Assembly: GCA_943789005.1 (NCBI GenBank)
Contig: CALSSL010000002.1
Coordinates: 1-64,000, forward strand
Length of the DNA: 64,000 bases
Source of the DNA: an uncultured SAR86 cluster bacterium
GTDB lineage: Bacteria > Pseudomonadota > Gammaproteobacteria > Magnimaribacterales > D2472
Direction: 5' to 3'
Shown: in pieces, positions 9,219 through 17,783 of the stretch
Layout of the letters: every line of letters starts with the position of its first letter
How positions within the stretch are numbered: the first letter of the stretch is position 1
The notes under the pieces: generated by a model
What the model was told of the DNA's origin: nothing
What the model saw: only the letters and a program-made list of their open reading frames with translations
Database searches by the model: none
Position numbers and translations under genes: made by a program

Positions 9219-10700
9219 ATGAATAAACTAAACAAGCCCAGATTTATTATTTCAGCAATTCTTTTAATCTCTATAACTTTTTTAGTGTTTAATAATCTTG
9301 AGGCATCGTCAATATTTTTTAGCTCAACTCAGCTAGCTATTTCAGAATATTTGGGTTGGTTTATTATTCTAACAGCCAATGGTTTTTTAATTTTCTCTAT
9401 ATCTCTTATCTTTACAAGATATAAGAATATAAAGTTAGGAGGTAGAGATGCTAAACCCTCATACACATACACTAACTGGATTGCGATGCTGTTTAGTGCA
9501 GGTTTAGGAATAGGTCTTCTGTTCTATGGAGTTGCAGAACCTATTGGTAATTTAAATGATTACCCCGAGATGTTAGATAACAATATTTCACACAATGCAG
9601 GAAAGGCTCTAAGTTTAACCAATCTGCATTGGGGCCTTCATGGCTGGGCAGTATATGCATCCTTAGGACTTTGTTTTGCATTTGCATCCTATAACAAAAA
9701 TAAAGCTTTTAGAGTAAGTTCGCTTTTAGGAGAATCCGTAGAAAATAATAAACCCTTAGCTGCAATAATAGATATTATTGCTATTCTGACTACTGTAATT
9801 GGTATTGCTACATCTTTAGGCCTTGGCGCTTCGCAGATAAATAGCGGTTTAGATTTTGTTTTTAATATCAAACTTAATGAATTTATAATAATTAGTCTTA
9901 TAACTTTATTAGGATTGATTAGTGTATGTCTTGGTCTTGATTCGGGTATTAAGCGTCTCTCTCAGATTAATATGATTATAGCTGTGCTTCTGGTTCTGAC
10001 AGTTTTAATATTAGGCCCTACTATTTTTATTTTAAACGCTATGGTTCAGAATGCTGGAGCTTATCTTAATCAAATTATTCAATTATCAACTTGGACTGAA
10101 GCATATAATGATTCTGTGTATCAAAACGGCTATACCCTTTTTTATTTTACTTGGTGGTTTGCATGGGCTCCATTTGTATCTCTATTTATAGCAAGAATAT
10201 CTTATGGAAGAACTATAAAAGAATTTGTTATTGGTGTTTTGTTGGTTCCATCACTTATTGTCTTTATATGGATGGGTGTATTTGGTAATTCAGCCATATA
10301 TCAGGTTCTTAATAACATTGGAGATATTTCAGGAGCCGTTAGCCAAAATGCAAGCACTGCTCTTTTTGTTTTATATGATTCTATGTCCTTTTCAATTGGC
10401 TTATCTATTGCATCATTAATATTAATAGTGACGTTCTTTGTTACCTCTTCTGACTCAGGTGCATTGGTAGCATCAATGCTGTCATCACGAAAAGGTGCTG
10501 AAATTGATGGTGATTCACCACTTCTATCTAGAATTACATGGGCAATACTTTTAGGCGTAGTTGCTGCAGTACTTTTAGCTGCTGGTGGACTAGGGGCCTT
10601 GCAAACAGCAGTGGTTATATTTGGTGTTCCATTCTCAATTATTACAATATTTGCATGCAGGGAGCTTTATAGATCTTTGGAAAGTGAATTAGATAACTAA
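9219..10700 (+). CDS. BCCT family transporter (choline/betaine/DMSP-type)
   Basis: The product is 493 residues with about twelve hydrophobic segments. BCCT signatures are present: the glycine-rich GLGIGLLFYGVAEPIG in TM3 and the aromatic stretch FTWWFAWAPFVSLFIARISYGRT in TM8. Such carriers import trimethylammonium or dimethylsulfonium compounds with Na+ or H+. Because dmdA is 6 kb away and an acuI-like gene lies 18 kb further on, DMSP is an attractive substrate, but choline or glycine betaine are equally compatible with the sequence. The stop overlaps that of the convergent small ORF by four bases. Confidence 0.85.
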   Translation: MNKLNKPRFIISAILLISITFLVFNNLEASSIFFSSTQLAISEYLGWFIILTANGFLIFSISLIFTRYKNIKLGGRDAKPSYTYTNWIAMLFSAGLGIGLLFYGVAEPIGNLNDYPEMLDNNISHNAGKALSLTNLHWGLHGWAVYASLGLCFAFASYNKNKAFRVSSLLGESVENNKPLAAIIDIIAILTTVIGIATSLGLGASQINSGLDFVFNIKLNEFIIISLITLLGLISVCLGLDSGIKRLSQINMIIAVLLVLTVLILGPTIFILNAMVQNAGAYLNQIIQLSTWTEAYNDSVYQNGYTLFYFTWWFAWAPFVSLFIARISYGRTIKEFVIGVLLVPSLIVFIWMGVFGNSAIYQVLNNIGDISGAVSQNASTALFVLYDSMSFSIGLSIASLILIVTFFVTSSDSGALVASMLSSRKGAEIDGDSPLLSRITWAILLGVVAAVLLAAGGLGALQTAVVIFGVPFSIITIFACRELYRSLESELDN

Positions 10701-10849
10701 CTCAGATCATCATCTAGCTCATTTAGTTCGTCCTCTGACATTTCATCTTCAAATATGAGTGAATCATTCTCATCATTACTTTTAAATCGCTTGCTGATTA
10801 GCAATGCTGCAACTATTAAAATTAGAATTAATCCAATTTGATATAACAT
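10697..10849 (-). CDS. small membrane protein with acidic tail, 50 aa
   Basis: This is an N-terminal hydrophobic helix (IGLILILIVAALLI), then a short basic KRFK and a strongly acidic tail rich in D and E (DEMSEDELNELDDDLS). The topology would be N-out/C-in, with the acidic tail in the cytoplasm. GGAAC sits just upstream of the ATG as a modest ribosome site. The tail-to-tail CTAA overlap with the BCCT stop supports a real gene boundary. I do not recognise the family. Confidence 0.5.
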   Translation of the reverse strand: MLYQIGLILILIVAALLISKRFKSNDENDSLIFEDEMSEDELNELDDDLS

Positions 10850-10911
10850 ATTATGTTCCTTTATATTGTTTTCTAATTTATTCTATCCTCTTTACAATAA
10901 GATAACTATTT

Positions 10912-11463
10912 ATGGATGCTTTAGATAATATTTTGAACAGAGTTTCTGCTCGATTATTAAAATCCCCTCATCCGTCTCATATTGAAATGGAAAAAGTTTA
11001 TAAGGCAGCTTTAAGAGCACCTGATCATGCTTGGTTACGACCAAGTAGCTTTATTGAGGTAGTTGGAAGTGGTTTAGATAAACTATCAGAGATATTTTCA
11101 GAATTTGGAGAAACTCTTCCTGATATAACCGATGAAATAAAAGAGAAATATAGAATGGCTCCATACAGAGCTCCAATGATTATTATTTTAGTTAATACAT
11201 ACAAAAAACATCCAAAAGTACCAATAATAGAGCAAAAATTATCAACTGCAGCCAGTGCGCAAAATATACTTTTATCTCTAAATGCACTTGGATATTCAGC
11301 AATATGGAGAACGGGTAAATTTGCTTTTAACCCATTTATATCATCAAAACTAGGTTTGAATGATAACCAAGAAATATTAGGATATCTTTATGTAGGAACA
11401 TCTGATGGAGAAAATAAAAAGATACCTAGTTTAGAAATAAGCAGTTTTGTAAAAAAGCTTTAA
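10912..11463 (+). CDS. ydjA: YdjA-like nitroreductase family protein
   Basis: The product is 183 residues, matching the short FMN-dependent YdjA group. Motifs include RVSARLL near the N-terminus, AALRAPDHAWLRPSSFI (FMN site), MAPYRAPMIIILV, KVPIIEQKLSTAASAQN and GYSAIWRTG. It is predicted to be a cytosolic NAD(P)H oxidoreductase; the physiological substrate of this family is poorly defined. The next gene is convergent and directly abuts it. Confidence 0.85.
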   Translation: MDALDNILNRVSARLLKSPHPSHIEMEKVYKAALRAPDHAWLRPSSFIEVVGSGLDKLSEIFSEFGETLPDITDEIKEKYRMAPYRAPMIIILVNTYKKHPKVPIIEQKLSTAASAQNILLSLNALGYSAIWRTGKFAFNPFISSKLGLNDNQEILGYLYVGTSDGENKKIPSLEISSFVKKL

Positions 11464-11835
11464 TTATCTAAACTTATAAAGAAAAGCTGAAGTAAAAGCT
11501 ATACAAGCAAAAATTATTTCTGCTATCAGAGATGAATATGTAATTGGAGCCTCATGCAATTGAGAGGCAACAATGCTAATTATTGCAATGATTGAGAAAA
11601 TAATTCCTGAAGAAAAAACCCATTGAAATTGTTTAGTGGCAATTGATAAAAAACAAAAAATTGCTGTACTTGCAAATATAGATGTAAAGTCTCTAATTTG
11701 AGTATTTCTGCCAGAGCCTTCTAATAAAACCATTCCTAGTGAATTTGCTGAGTCTTCAGGTAGAAAAATCCAACGAATGGCTATGATAGTAAGAACAAGC
11801 CCAAGTATGCCAGAAAGTATATTTGCTAATTTCAT
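11464..11835 (-). CDS. four-helix membrane protein (DUF4345-like)
   Basis: The product is 123 residues with four hydrophobic segments. The stretch GSGRNTQIRDFTSIFAS between helices 1 and 2 resembles the polar-plus-Arg loop of the DUF4345 group, but the match is by eye only. It overlaps the upstream peptidase E gene by four bases (ATG inside the stop region), so it is the last gene of a translationally coupled operon. Confidence 0.55.
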   Translation of the reverse strand: MKLANILSGILGLVLTIIAIRWIFLPEDSANSLGMVLLEGSGRNTQIRDFTSIFASTAIFCFLSIATKQFQWVFSSGIIFSIIAIISIVASQLHEAPITYSSLIAEIIFACIAFTSAFLYKFR

Positions 11836-12530
11836 AAATCTACTCTTATAGTTTCGTTAATATTGCTGTGTTCGATTATATCATTACGAAATGATACAAG
11901 GTGACATGTCGTTTTATTACCAAAACTAACATTATATTTTGGCACATCATCTACTAGATGCAATGCTGCATAACCTTCAATTGCATAGCAAGTTGAAATC
12001 TCATTAGATTCTAAAATCCTTTTAACATAAGGTATTCTTTCTGGCTCTTCATCATAATGCGGGCAACAGACACCTTTAACAAAACCTAAACATTTAAGTG
12101 TAGCCTGATAGTCTTTCCAAGAATCAGTTATGCCTTTTTCAAACCAACATATAGCACCTGCGCTAACACCACTCATAATAATATTTTTTCTGTAAGCTTC
12201 TTCTAATATTTTATCTAAACCCCACTCTCTCCAAACAGCCAGCATACTTTTAGTGTTACCCCCACCTACATAAATAATATCTTGATTAAGTAGGTGACTC
12301 TTTAGATCGATAGTGCGTTTAAATAAATCAATATGAGATGTTATACAACCTAATGAATCAAAAGCTTTATAAAAATTATCAATATAAGATTGATCATCCC
12401 CAGTAGCTGTTGGGATAAAACATATTTTAGGATTGTCTTTTGCTGATTGAGACTTTATATATTTTTCAATTTTTAAATCTTTAATAACGCGTCCGAATCC
12501 ACCCCCTCCAATTGCTATGATTTGTCTCAT
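11832..12530 (-). CDS. pepE: peptidase E (family S51 dipeptidase-like)
   Basis: The product is 232 residues and begins MRQIIAIGGGGFGR, the family N-terminus. The nucleophile elbow is GVSAGAICWF, with the catalytic Ser. DIIYVGGGNTKSMLAVW and a late His-containing segment also match. S51 enzymes cleave N-terminal Asp-X dipeptides or act as related amidases such as cyanophycinase. It overlaps the neighbours on both sides by four bases, so it is coupled to the homocysteine methyltransferase and the membrane protein. Confidence 0.8.
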   Translation of the reverse strand: MRQIIAIGGGGFGRVIKDLKIEKYIKSQSAKDNPKICFIPTATGDDQSYIDNFYKAFDSLGCITSHIDLFKRTIDLKSHLLNQDIIYVGGGNTKSMLAVWREWGLDKILEEAYRKNIIMSGVSAGAICWFEKGITDSWKDYQATLKCLGFVKGVCCPHYDEEPERIPYVKRILESNEISTCYAIEGYAALHLVDDVPKYNVSFGNKTTCHLVSFRNDIIEHSNINETIRVDL

Positions 12531-13420
12531 AAAGTTTCTACTATTTTTTTGATCTCTTTAATATGACTTGTTGATGTTCTACAACATCCACCAATTACAT
12601 AAGCACCCTTCTCAATCCAGTCTAGTACAAACTTTTTATATTCAATGTGATTTATTGGCTGATGATTATGATAATGCCATTCTTCAGCATCACTAATAAA
12701 TCCTTCTAGCTTGTTTTTTTTATAAATAGAGGAGTTGGCATAAATACCAAAATTCTTTTGTTTAATTAGTTTATCAATAGCTAGTGTTGCTGTGTCGGCA
12801 TGGACACAGTTAACTAACTGACATTCTATATCTAAAGATAAAGCTTTAGTTATAGCATCTTCTAATAGCTCAGTACTCGGAAGTCTATTTAACTTATTAC
12901 CTCTAGTAGTCCAACTAAGCCAAACCCTATCACAATACTCCTTAGCTGTAGATGCTGAAACAATTCCCTCATATATAGAGGCCATAGTTTCACAGATAAT
13001 AATATCAACATCTTGTTTATAAATTTCACCTAAGGAGCTATAGAATTTTTTTAAAGTTTTTTCTTTGGCACTTAAGTCTGGTCTAAAAGTGACATGAATT
13101 GGTGGAAAGCAGCCAGCTATTTTTGTATCAGTGTTAGTTTTAATAATCGCCTCTTTGCATAACTCTAAGGATAGTTTTGCTAAGTCTTTATAATCAGGAG
13201 CTGAAGGTTCACGTTTTAGCAGTTCTGGTGTTGCTTGATAGTTTGAGGTAGTAATAATGTCAGCGCCTGCTTCGATATTATCAATATGTATCTGCTTAAT
13301 AACTTCTGGATTATGAATTAAGGAATATGCTGACCAAATTGAGGTCTTATAGCTAGGTAGATATTCTCCACGATTTTCTAGCTCTGTTCCTAGGGCTGAA
13401 TCTAATATTAGAGGCTTCAT
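12527..13420 (-). CDS. homocysteine S-methyltransferase family protein
   Basis: The product is 297 residues and begins with the family motif LILDSALGTELENRG. Zinc-binding cysteines are visible in LVNCVHAD and in the terminal VIGGCCRTS. The family transfers a methyl group from S-methylmethionine, betaine-type donors or similar to homocysteine. The donor here is unknown; dmdA elsewhere in the window makes a sulfonium compound conceivable. It is coupled to pepE by a four-base overlap and preceded by the nuclease gene 17 bases away. Confidence 0.85.
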   Translation of the reverse strand: MKPLILDSALGTELENRGEYLPSYKTSIWSAYSLIHNPEVIKQIHIDNIEAGADIITTSNYQATPELLKREPSAPDYKDLAKLSLELCKEAIIKTNTDTKIAGCFPPIHVTFRPDLSAKEKTLKKFYSSLGEIYKQDVDIIICETMASIYEGIVSASTAKEYCDRVWLSWTTRGNKLNRLPSTELLEDAITKALSLDIECQLVNCVHADTATLAIDKLIKQKNFGIYANSSIYKKNKLEGFISDAEEWHYHNHQPINHIEYKKFVLDWIEKGAYVIGGCCRTSTSHIKEIKKIVETL

Positions 13421-13437
13421 AAAATTTTATAACTAAA

Positions 13438-14127
13438 TTATTTATTATACTTATTATTAAAGTCAATCAATCTTCTTTTCCACTTGTTGGTCAAAATCTT
13501 AAATTCAGTAGGTCTCACAATAAATTCTTGAAATACTAGATCCCTATCAACCATTAATATTACAATTTGTTGAATATCTGAACCAAACATGACGTTATGT
13601 GCGTTGGCATATGCACAACCTTGTAAAAAATAATCCTCTATCCAGTCTCTTTTTTTTATTTTTTTTGCTGTTTTAAAATCAATTAAAGTAGGTATAGAAT
13701 TATACTCTCCGATGCAGTCTGCTGTGCCTGCGTATAAATTGTCTAAAACAAGTCCCACTTCAAGCCCCCAAATCTCCGTAATATTTTTTAAGCCATCATT
13801 AATAAATTTATGTGCAATTTTTTTTGCAATGAATTCATTTTCAGTATTTTCAAATATATCCCACAAATCACCATTTAAATACTTTTCAATTGAGTCATGA
13901 ACAGAAGAGCCAATATCGGTGCTTTGTTTAACTATTCTATCTGCCTCTGCATCACCTACCCTATTTCTCCATTGAGCAATTCCATCTTTAGACTTTGAGG
14001 TTGCAGACAAGACAGTTGTAACACTAGGTACAGGATTATTATTAGAATCTAAGTAATGACGGCCAATCTCTAGATCAACTCTTTCAAGTGAGGGATAAGT
14101 ATATTTATTAAAATTTTTTTTAGTCAT
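13438..14127 (-). CDS. PD-(D/E)XK exonuclease, MGME1/phage-type
   Basis: The product is 229 residues. The order of motifs fits the MGME1-like nuclease group often carried by cyanophages: PSVTTVLSAT near the N-terminus, WRNRVGDAEADRI, GSSVHDSIEKYL (the conserved His motif), LYAGTADCIG (metal-binding Asp) and LIDFKTAKK (the D-x-K catalytic pair). It probably degrades single-stranded or flapped DNA. It is a single gene with no helicase, recombinase or phage neighbour, and it leads an operon with mmuM-like and pepE genes. Role in repair or DNA recycling is an inference. Confidence 0.75.
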   Translation of the reverse strand: MTKKNFNKYTYPSLERVDLEIGRHYLDSNNNPVPSVTTVLSATSKSKDGIAQWRNRVGDAEADRIVKQSTDIGSSVHDSIEKYLNGDLWDIFENTENEFIAKKIAHKFINDGLKNITEIWGLEVGLVLDNLYAGTADCIGEYNSIPTLIDFKTAKKIKKRDWIEDYFLQGCAYANAHNVMFGSDIQQIVILMVDRDLVFQEFIVRPTEFKILTNKWKRRLIDFNNKYNK

Positions 14128-14221
14128 TAAGAATCTTTATATATGAATATTTTGATTTGAGGATATATAGTTTATTATAAATTATTATTAACACTGCTCC
14201 TTATTTATTCTAAATACTTTC

Positions 14222-15103
14222 ATGCATATTCAACTCGACAACTATAAAATAAATATTCATGAAATTTCAAATATAAAAAATTCACGAGAAACTATTTGTT
14301 TTATCCCGGGTGCTGGAATGGACCATAGAACATCTCAGATGATTGGATTTGATGATATGAAAGAAGAATTTAATATAATTGCAATAGATCTTCCAGGTCA
14401 TGGCTATACTACAGGACCGCAAATGAATACTATTGAGGATTATTCAGATTTTTGCTGTAAGGTTATTAAATCTCTTAATATAGAAGCACCAATCCTTATT
14501 GGTCATAGCATGGGAGGTTTGGTTGCTTTAGACTTATCAGTAAAAATTAAAAATTCAAAAACAATATTAATGAATACAGCATATCCATTAATGGTGGGTG
14601 GAATATTGTTAAACGATGCGAAAGGTAACTTAGACCAAGCTGCAGAGTTTTTAACCAAGTATGGAGTTTATAAACTGCCTGAAACCAAAATTAAATCATC
14701 AGGTTTTGGTGTGATGGGCTCAGGCTTTTATGGAAGATCAAAGGGAACAATAAAATCTCCATATGGAACAAAAAATATTGAAGCAGATCCAGATAGAGAA
14801 ATAAAACTTTACCCTTTGAAGAGATTATTTAATCAATCACAAAAAGAGATATTATCTATAGACTTGAAAGCATGTTCAAAATATAAATTAACTAAAGATG
14901 CTATTAAAAATTTAACACAAATTAAATTTATATATGGCGCTAAAGATAAACTAGCAAGATTTAATAATGAATGTGAGTTATTACTTAATTTCGATATTAA
15001 TAAAGACGTGTCTGTTATGGATGAAACGGGTCATTTTCCGTACTTTGAAAATAATAATGAATTAAATCATTTGCTCTTAAAACTAGTGAATGATTTTAAT
15101 TAA
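14222..15103 (+). CDS. alpha/beta hydrolase
   Basis: The product is 293 residues, cytosolic. The oxyanion region is FIPGAGMDHRT, followed by IIAIDLPGHGYTTG, the nucleophile elbow LIGHSMGGLVAL (Ser), a likely Asp in FIYGAKDKLA and the His in MDETGHFPYFE. Substrate is not predictable. The 3' end shares the four bases TTAA with the convergent hydrolase gene. Confidence 0.8.
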   Translation: MHIQLDNYKINIHEISNIKNSRETICFIPGAGMDHRTSQMIGFDDMKEEFNIIAIDLPGHGYTTGPQMNTIEDYSDFCCKVIKSLNIEAPILIGHSMGGLVALDLSVKIKNSKTILMNTAYPLMVGGILLNDAKGNLDQAAEFLTKYGVYKLPETKIKSSGFGVMGSGFYGRSKGTIKSPYGTKNIEADPDREIKLYPLKRLFNQSQKEILSIDLKACSKYKLTKDAIKNLTQIKFIYGAKDKLARFNNECELLLNFDINKDVSVMDETGHFPYFENNNELNHLLLKLVNDFN

Positions 15104-15999
15104 TTGTTTTTAAAGAAATTAATTATTTTTAAAAAACTTTCTTCTTTATTTATTTCAGTTAGAACTTCATGCCTAGAATCTTTAATTAAAGCCATGGAAA
15201 CATTAGTAAATATTGAATTTAAAAAAAGATATAAATCTCTTACAAGCTTACCATTTCCCCCAACAGGATCTTTATCGCCAGATATTATAAATATTGGAAC
15301 ATTAAAAGAGATATTTTTGTAATATTTAAGAGAGAAAACCTTTTTAAAACCAGTTACTAAATCTTTCCAAAGGCCTATTGTTACAATAAAGCCGCAGTTT
15401 ATATCATCAGTATAATCTTTAACACTATCGGTATCTGAGCTTATCCAATCATTAGGTGATTTGAAGGGTTTAAATAAGTTGTTATATCTTCTCATTGTTA
15501 ATTTATCCATTAGTAAACTGTAGTGATGTTTACCTTTAAAAAAATAGATAAAATTGATTAAAATTGATTGGACTAAGATTGAAAAATTATCTAATTTAGC
15601 TGATCCACACATCACAAGACCATCAATTTTAATATTCTCTTGCACAGCAGATAAAGCTATCCATGATCCCATGCTATGTCCTAAAAGATAATGCTTGAGA
15701 TTTGGATGATCAGTTTGAGCTTTCTGTATAACAGCAATCAAGTCTTGGGTGACGTGTTGCCAACCATTATTTTCTGCAAAAAAACCTTTTGGGTTATCTG
15801 TATTTATCCAAGAACCATGTCCGCGATGATTAGCGGCATATACATGATACCCCTCTTGATTAAATTTGCTAATTAACCATTTATATCTTCCAACATGTTC
15901 AGCCATGCCGTGACTAATATGAACTACACCATATATATTCATGTTAATAGAAAGAGATATATTTAGGTGTTTATTGGTATTAGCTAGATTTGTATTCAT
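15100..15999 (-). CDS. alpha/beta hydrolase, lysophospholipase/monoacylglycerol lipase type
   Basis: The product is 299 residues of the Hydrolase_4 group. Motifs are VVHISHGMAEHVGRYKWL, YAANHRGHGSW, the nucleophile LLGHSMGSWIAL (Ser), Asp in IISGDKDPVGG and His in DSRHEVLTE. Members cleave monoacylglycerols or lysophospholipids at the membrane face. It is divergent from the FabH-like gene by 37 bases. Confidence 0.82.
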   Translation of the reverse strand: MNTNLANTNKHLNISLSINMNIYGVVHISHGMAEHVGRYKWLISKFNQEGYHVYAANHRGHGSWINTDNPKGFFAENNGWQHVTQDLIAVIQKAQTDHPNLKHYLLGHSMGSWIALSAVQENIKIDGLVMCGSAKLDNFSILVQSILINFIYFFKGKHHYSLLMDKLTMRRYNNLFKPFKSPNDWISSDTDSVKDYTDDINCGFIVTIGLWKDLVTGFKKVFSLKYYKNISFNVPIFIISGDKDPVGGNGKLVRDLYLFLNSIFTNVSMALIKDSRHEVLTEINKEESFLKIINFFKNN

Positions 16000-16036
16000 A
16001 AATTATAATATTTAAAGATTAAATTACTTTTACATT

Positions 16037-17152
16037 ATGCACAACATTCACATCGCTGGAACAGGTATTTGGCATCCTGAACAGAAAGTTTCAAATGAAG
16101 AAATTGTAAATTCTTATAACTCATATGTGGATAACTATAATAGCGTTAATGAGGACAGTATAAAAGATGGCTCAGTTGCTGCGATGGAGCATTCGTCAGT
16201 AGAATTTATTGAAAAAGCATCAGGTATACAGTCAAGATATGTGATTGATAAAGAGGGAATACTTGATATTAATAGAATGATGCCACGCGTTCATAATGAA
16301 CATGAGGATCGCTTATCTATACATGCAAAAGCTGGATTAGAAGCTGCAGTAAAAGCAATGGAACAAGCTAATGTAAGAGTATCGGATATAGACGCTGTTA
16401 TTGTTGGAACATCACATGCTGCTAGAAATTATCCAGCAGTTGCAATTGAAATTCAAAATGAGCTTGGGATAAAAGGATATGCATACGATATGCTCGTTGG
16501 TTGTTCATCCACAACCTTCGCAATTAATAATGCATTTAGTGATATTGCATCAGGATTAGCAAATACAATCCTTGTTATAAATCCAGAAATTTCAACTCCA
16601 TTCGTTAATTTTACACACAGAGATAAGCATTTTATTTTTGGTGATGGATGCGCAGCTTCAATCATTCAAAAAGATAGTACTTCAGAAAAAAGCTTCAAGA
16701 TATTAGATAGAAAACTCTATACACAGTTTTCTAATAATATTCGAAGCAATTATAGTTATTTAAATAGAGCAGCAGTTGATAACAAACCAAATGATGAGCT
16801 TTTATTTCATCAAAATGGGAGAGGAGTCTTCAAAGAAGTATGTCCTCTTGTAGCTGAATTAATCTCAAGTCAACTTAAATCTAATGACATTGATCCAAAA
16901 AACATCTCAAAATTTTGGTTGCACCAAGCTAACGGAAAAATGATCAGACTAATAACATCTAAGATATTAGGCACAGATGATTTTAATCCAGAAATAGCAC
17001 CCATGCCAATTAAAGAATATGGAAATCTGGCATCAGTTGGATCCTTGTTTGCATTCAATCTTAATAATGACCTAAATTCCGGACAAAAAGGGGTAATTTG
17101 TTCTTTTGGAGCAGGTTATTCAGTATGTTCAATAATTGTCGAAAAAAATTAA
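16037..17152 (+). CDS. beta-ketoacyl-ACP synthase III-like (FabH2 / PA3286-type)
   Basis: The product is 371 residues, longer than FabH (about 320). It has the KASIII triad: Cys in LVGCSSTTF, His in FWLHQANGKM and Asn in KEYGNLASVGS. The N-terminal insert with EHSSVEFIEKASGIQSRYV is typical of the Pseudomonas PA3286 group, which condenses medium-chain acyl-CoA with malonyl-ACP and so feeds exogenous fatty acids into synthesis. Neighbouring lipases would supply such acids, but that link is an inference. Confidence 0.8.
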   Translation: MHNIHIAGTGIWHPEQKVSNEEIVNSYNSYVDNYNSVNEDSIKDGSVAAMEHSSVEFIEKASGIQSRYVIDKEGILDINRMMPRVHNEHEDRLSIHAKAGLEAAVKAMEQANVRVSDIDAVIVGTSHAARNYPAVAIEIQNELGIKGYAYDMLVGCSSTTFAINNAFSDIASGLANTILVINPEISTPFVNFTHRDKHFIFGDGCAASIIQKDSTSEKSFKILDRKLYTQFSNNIRSNYSYLNRAAVDNKPNDELLFHQNGRGVFKEVCPLVAELISSQLKSNDIDPKNISKFWLHQANGKMIRLITSKILGTDDFNPEIAPMPIKEYGNLASVGSLFAFNLNNDLNSGQKGVICSFGAGYSVCSIIVEKN

Positions 17153-17194
17153 AATATCAGAGATATAAAAAAATAAAACTATTATAATATCGCC

Positions 17195-17338
17195 ATGGGT
17201 GAATATGATGCAGTTTGGGTTTTCTTTTTTAGTGCAGTTTTTGTAGGATTCTATATTTTTATAGAAGCTAGACCAAAAGGCTCTACATTTTTAAAAGATG
17301 TCTCTGGAACTGTCTCTAGGTTTTTTAGAAAAAGATAG
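17195..17338 (+). CDS. small single-pass membrane protein, 47 aa
   Basis: The N-terminal half is one hydrophobic helix (VWVFFFSAVFVGFYIFI). The C-terminal half is soluble and basic (RPKGSTFLKDVSGTVSRFFRKR). It lies directly ahead of tspO and overlaps its long annotated frame, so the two are probably co-transcribed. No family is recognised. Confidence 0.45.
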   Translation: MGEYDAVWVFFFSAVFVGFYIFIEARPKGSTFLKDVSGTVSRFFRKR

Positions 17339-17783
17339 TTTGTTTTTAAATAATAAATATTCCATATTTCCTTTTGTTCTAACAGCTTTAATATTAGGCG
17401 GCCTCTCTTCATCTGATACTGCTAATGATTTGTGGTATTTAGAACTTAATAAATCAAACCTAAATCCACCCGGATATATATTTGGAATTGTTTGGCCTAT
17501 TTTATATATTTTAATGTCTATTTCGGCCTTTAGGACATTTACAGAAACCAGAAATTTATTTTTAATTCAACTATTTTTTAATGCTATTTGGTCATGGTTG
17601 TTTTTTGCTTTTCATATGCCGTTGATTGCTCTTTTAAACATATGGATTCTTATTGCTTTAAATGTAAAGCTTATGATGGATATGATTAAACTAGATCGAA
17701 TTTCAGGAATTCTTTTTATTCCCTATGTCATCTGGCTATTATTTGCCTCTTACTTGAATCTTTTTATTGTAATAAATAATTAA
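17298..17783 (+). CDS. tspO: TspO/MBR family membrane protein
   Basis: The family signature is clear: WYLELNKSNLNPPGYIFGIVWPILYILM, then NAIWSWLFFAFHM, with five hydrophobic segments. TspO proteins bind porphyrins or sterols and modulate stress or tetrapyrrole traffic. The ATG at 17298 lies inside the preceding small ORF. A TTG at 17340, two bases after that ORF's stop, would give a protein of 147 residues starting just before the first helix and is a plausible alternative start. The stop shares TTAA with the convergent CNT gene. Confidence 0.85.
   Translation: MSLELSLGFLEKDSLFLNNKYSIFPFVLTALILGGLSSSDTANDLWYLELNKSNLNPPGYIFGIVWPILYILMSISAFRTFTETRNLFLIQLFFNAIWSWLFFAFHMPLIALLNIWILIALNVKLMMDMIKLDRISGILFIPYVIWLLFASYLNLFIVINN

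Noticed and set aside
13438-14127. Cas4 or a prophage remnant
   Set aside because: No four-cysteine iron-sulfur cluster as in Cas4 is visible and there are no phage, integrase or CRISPR neighbours.
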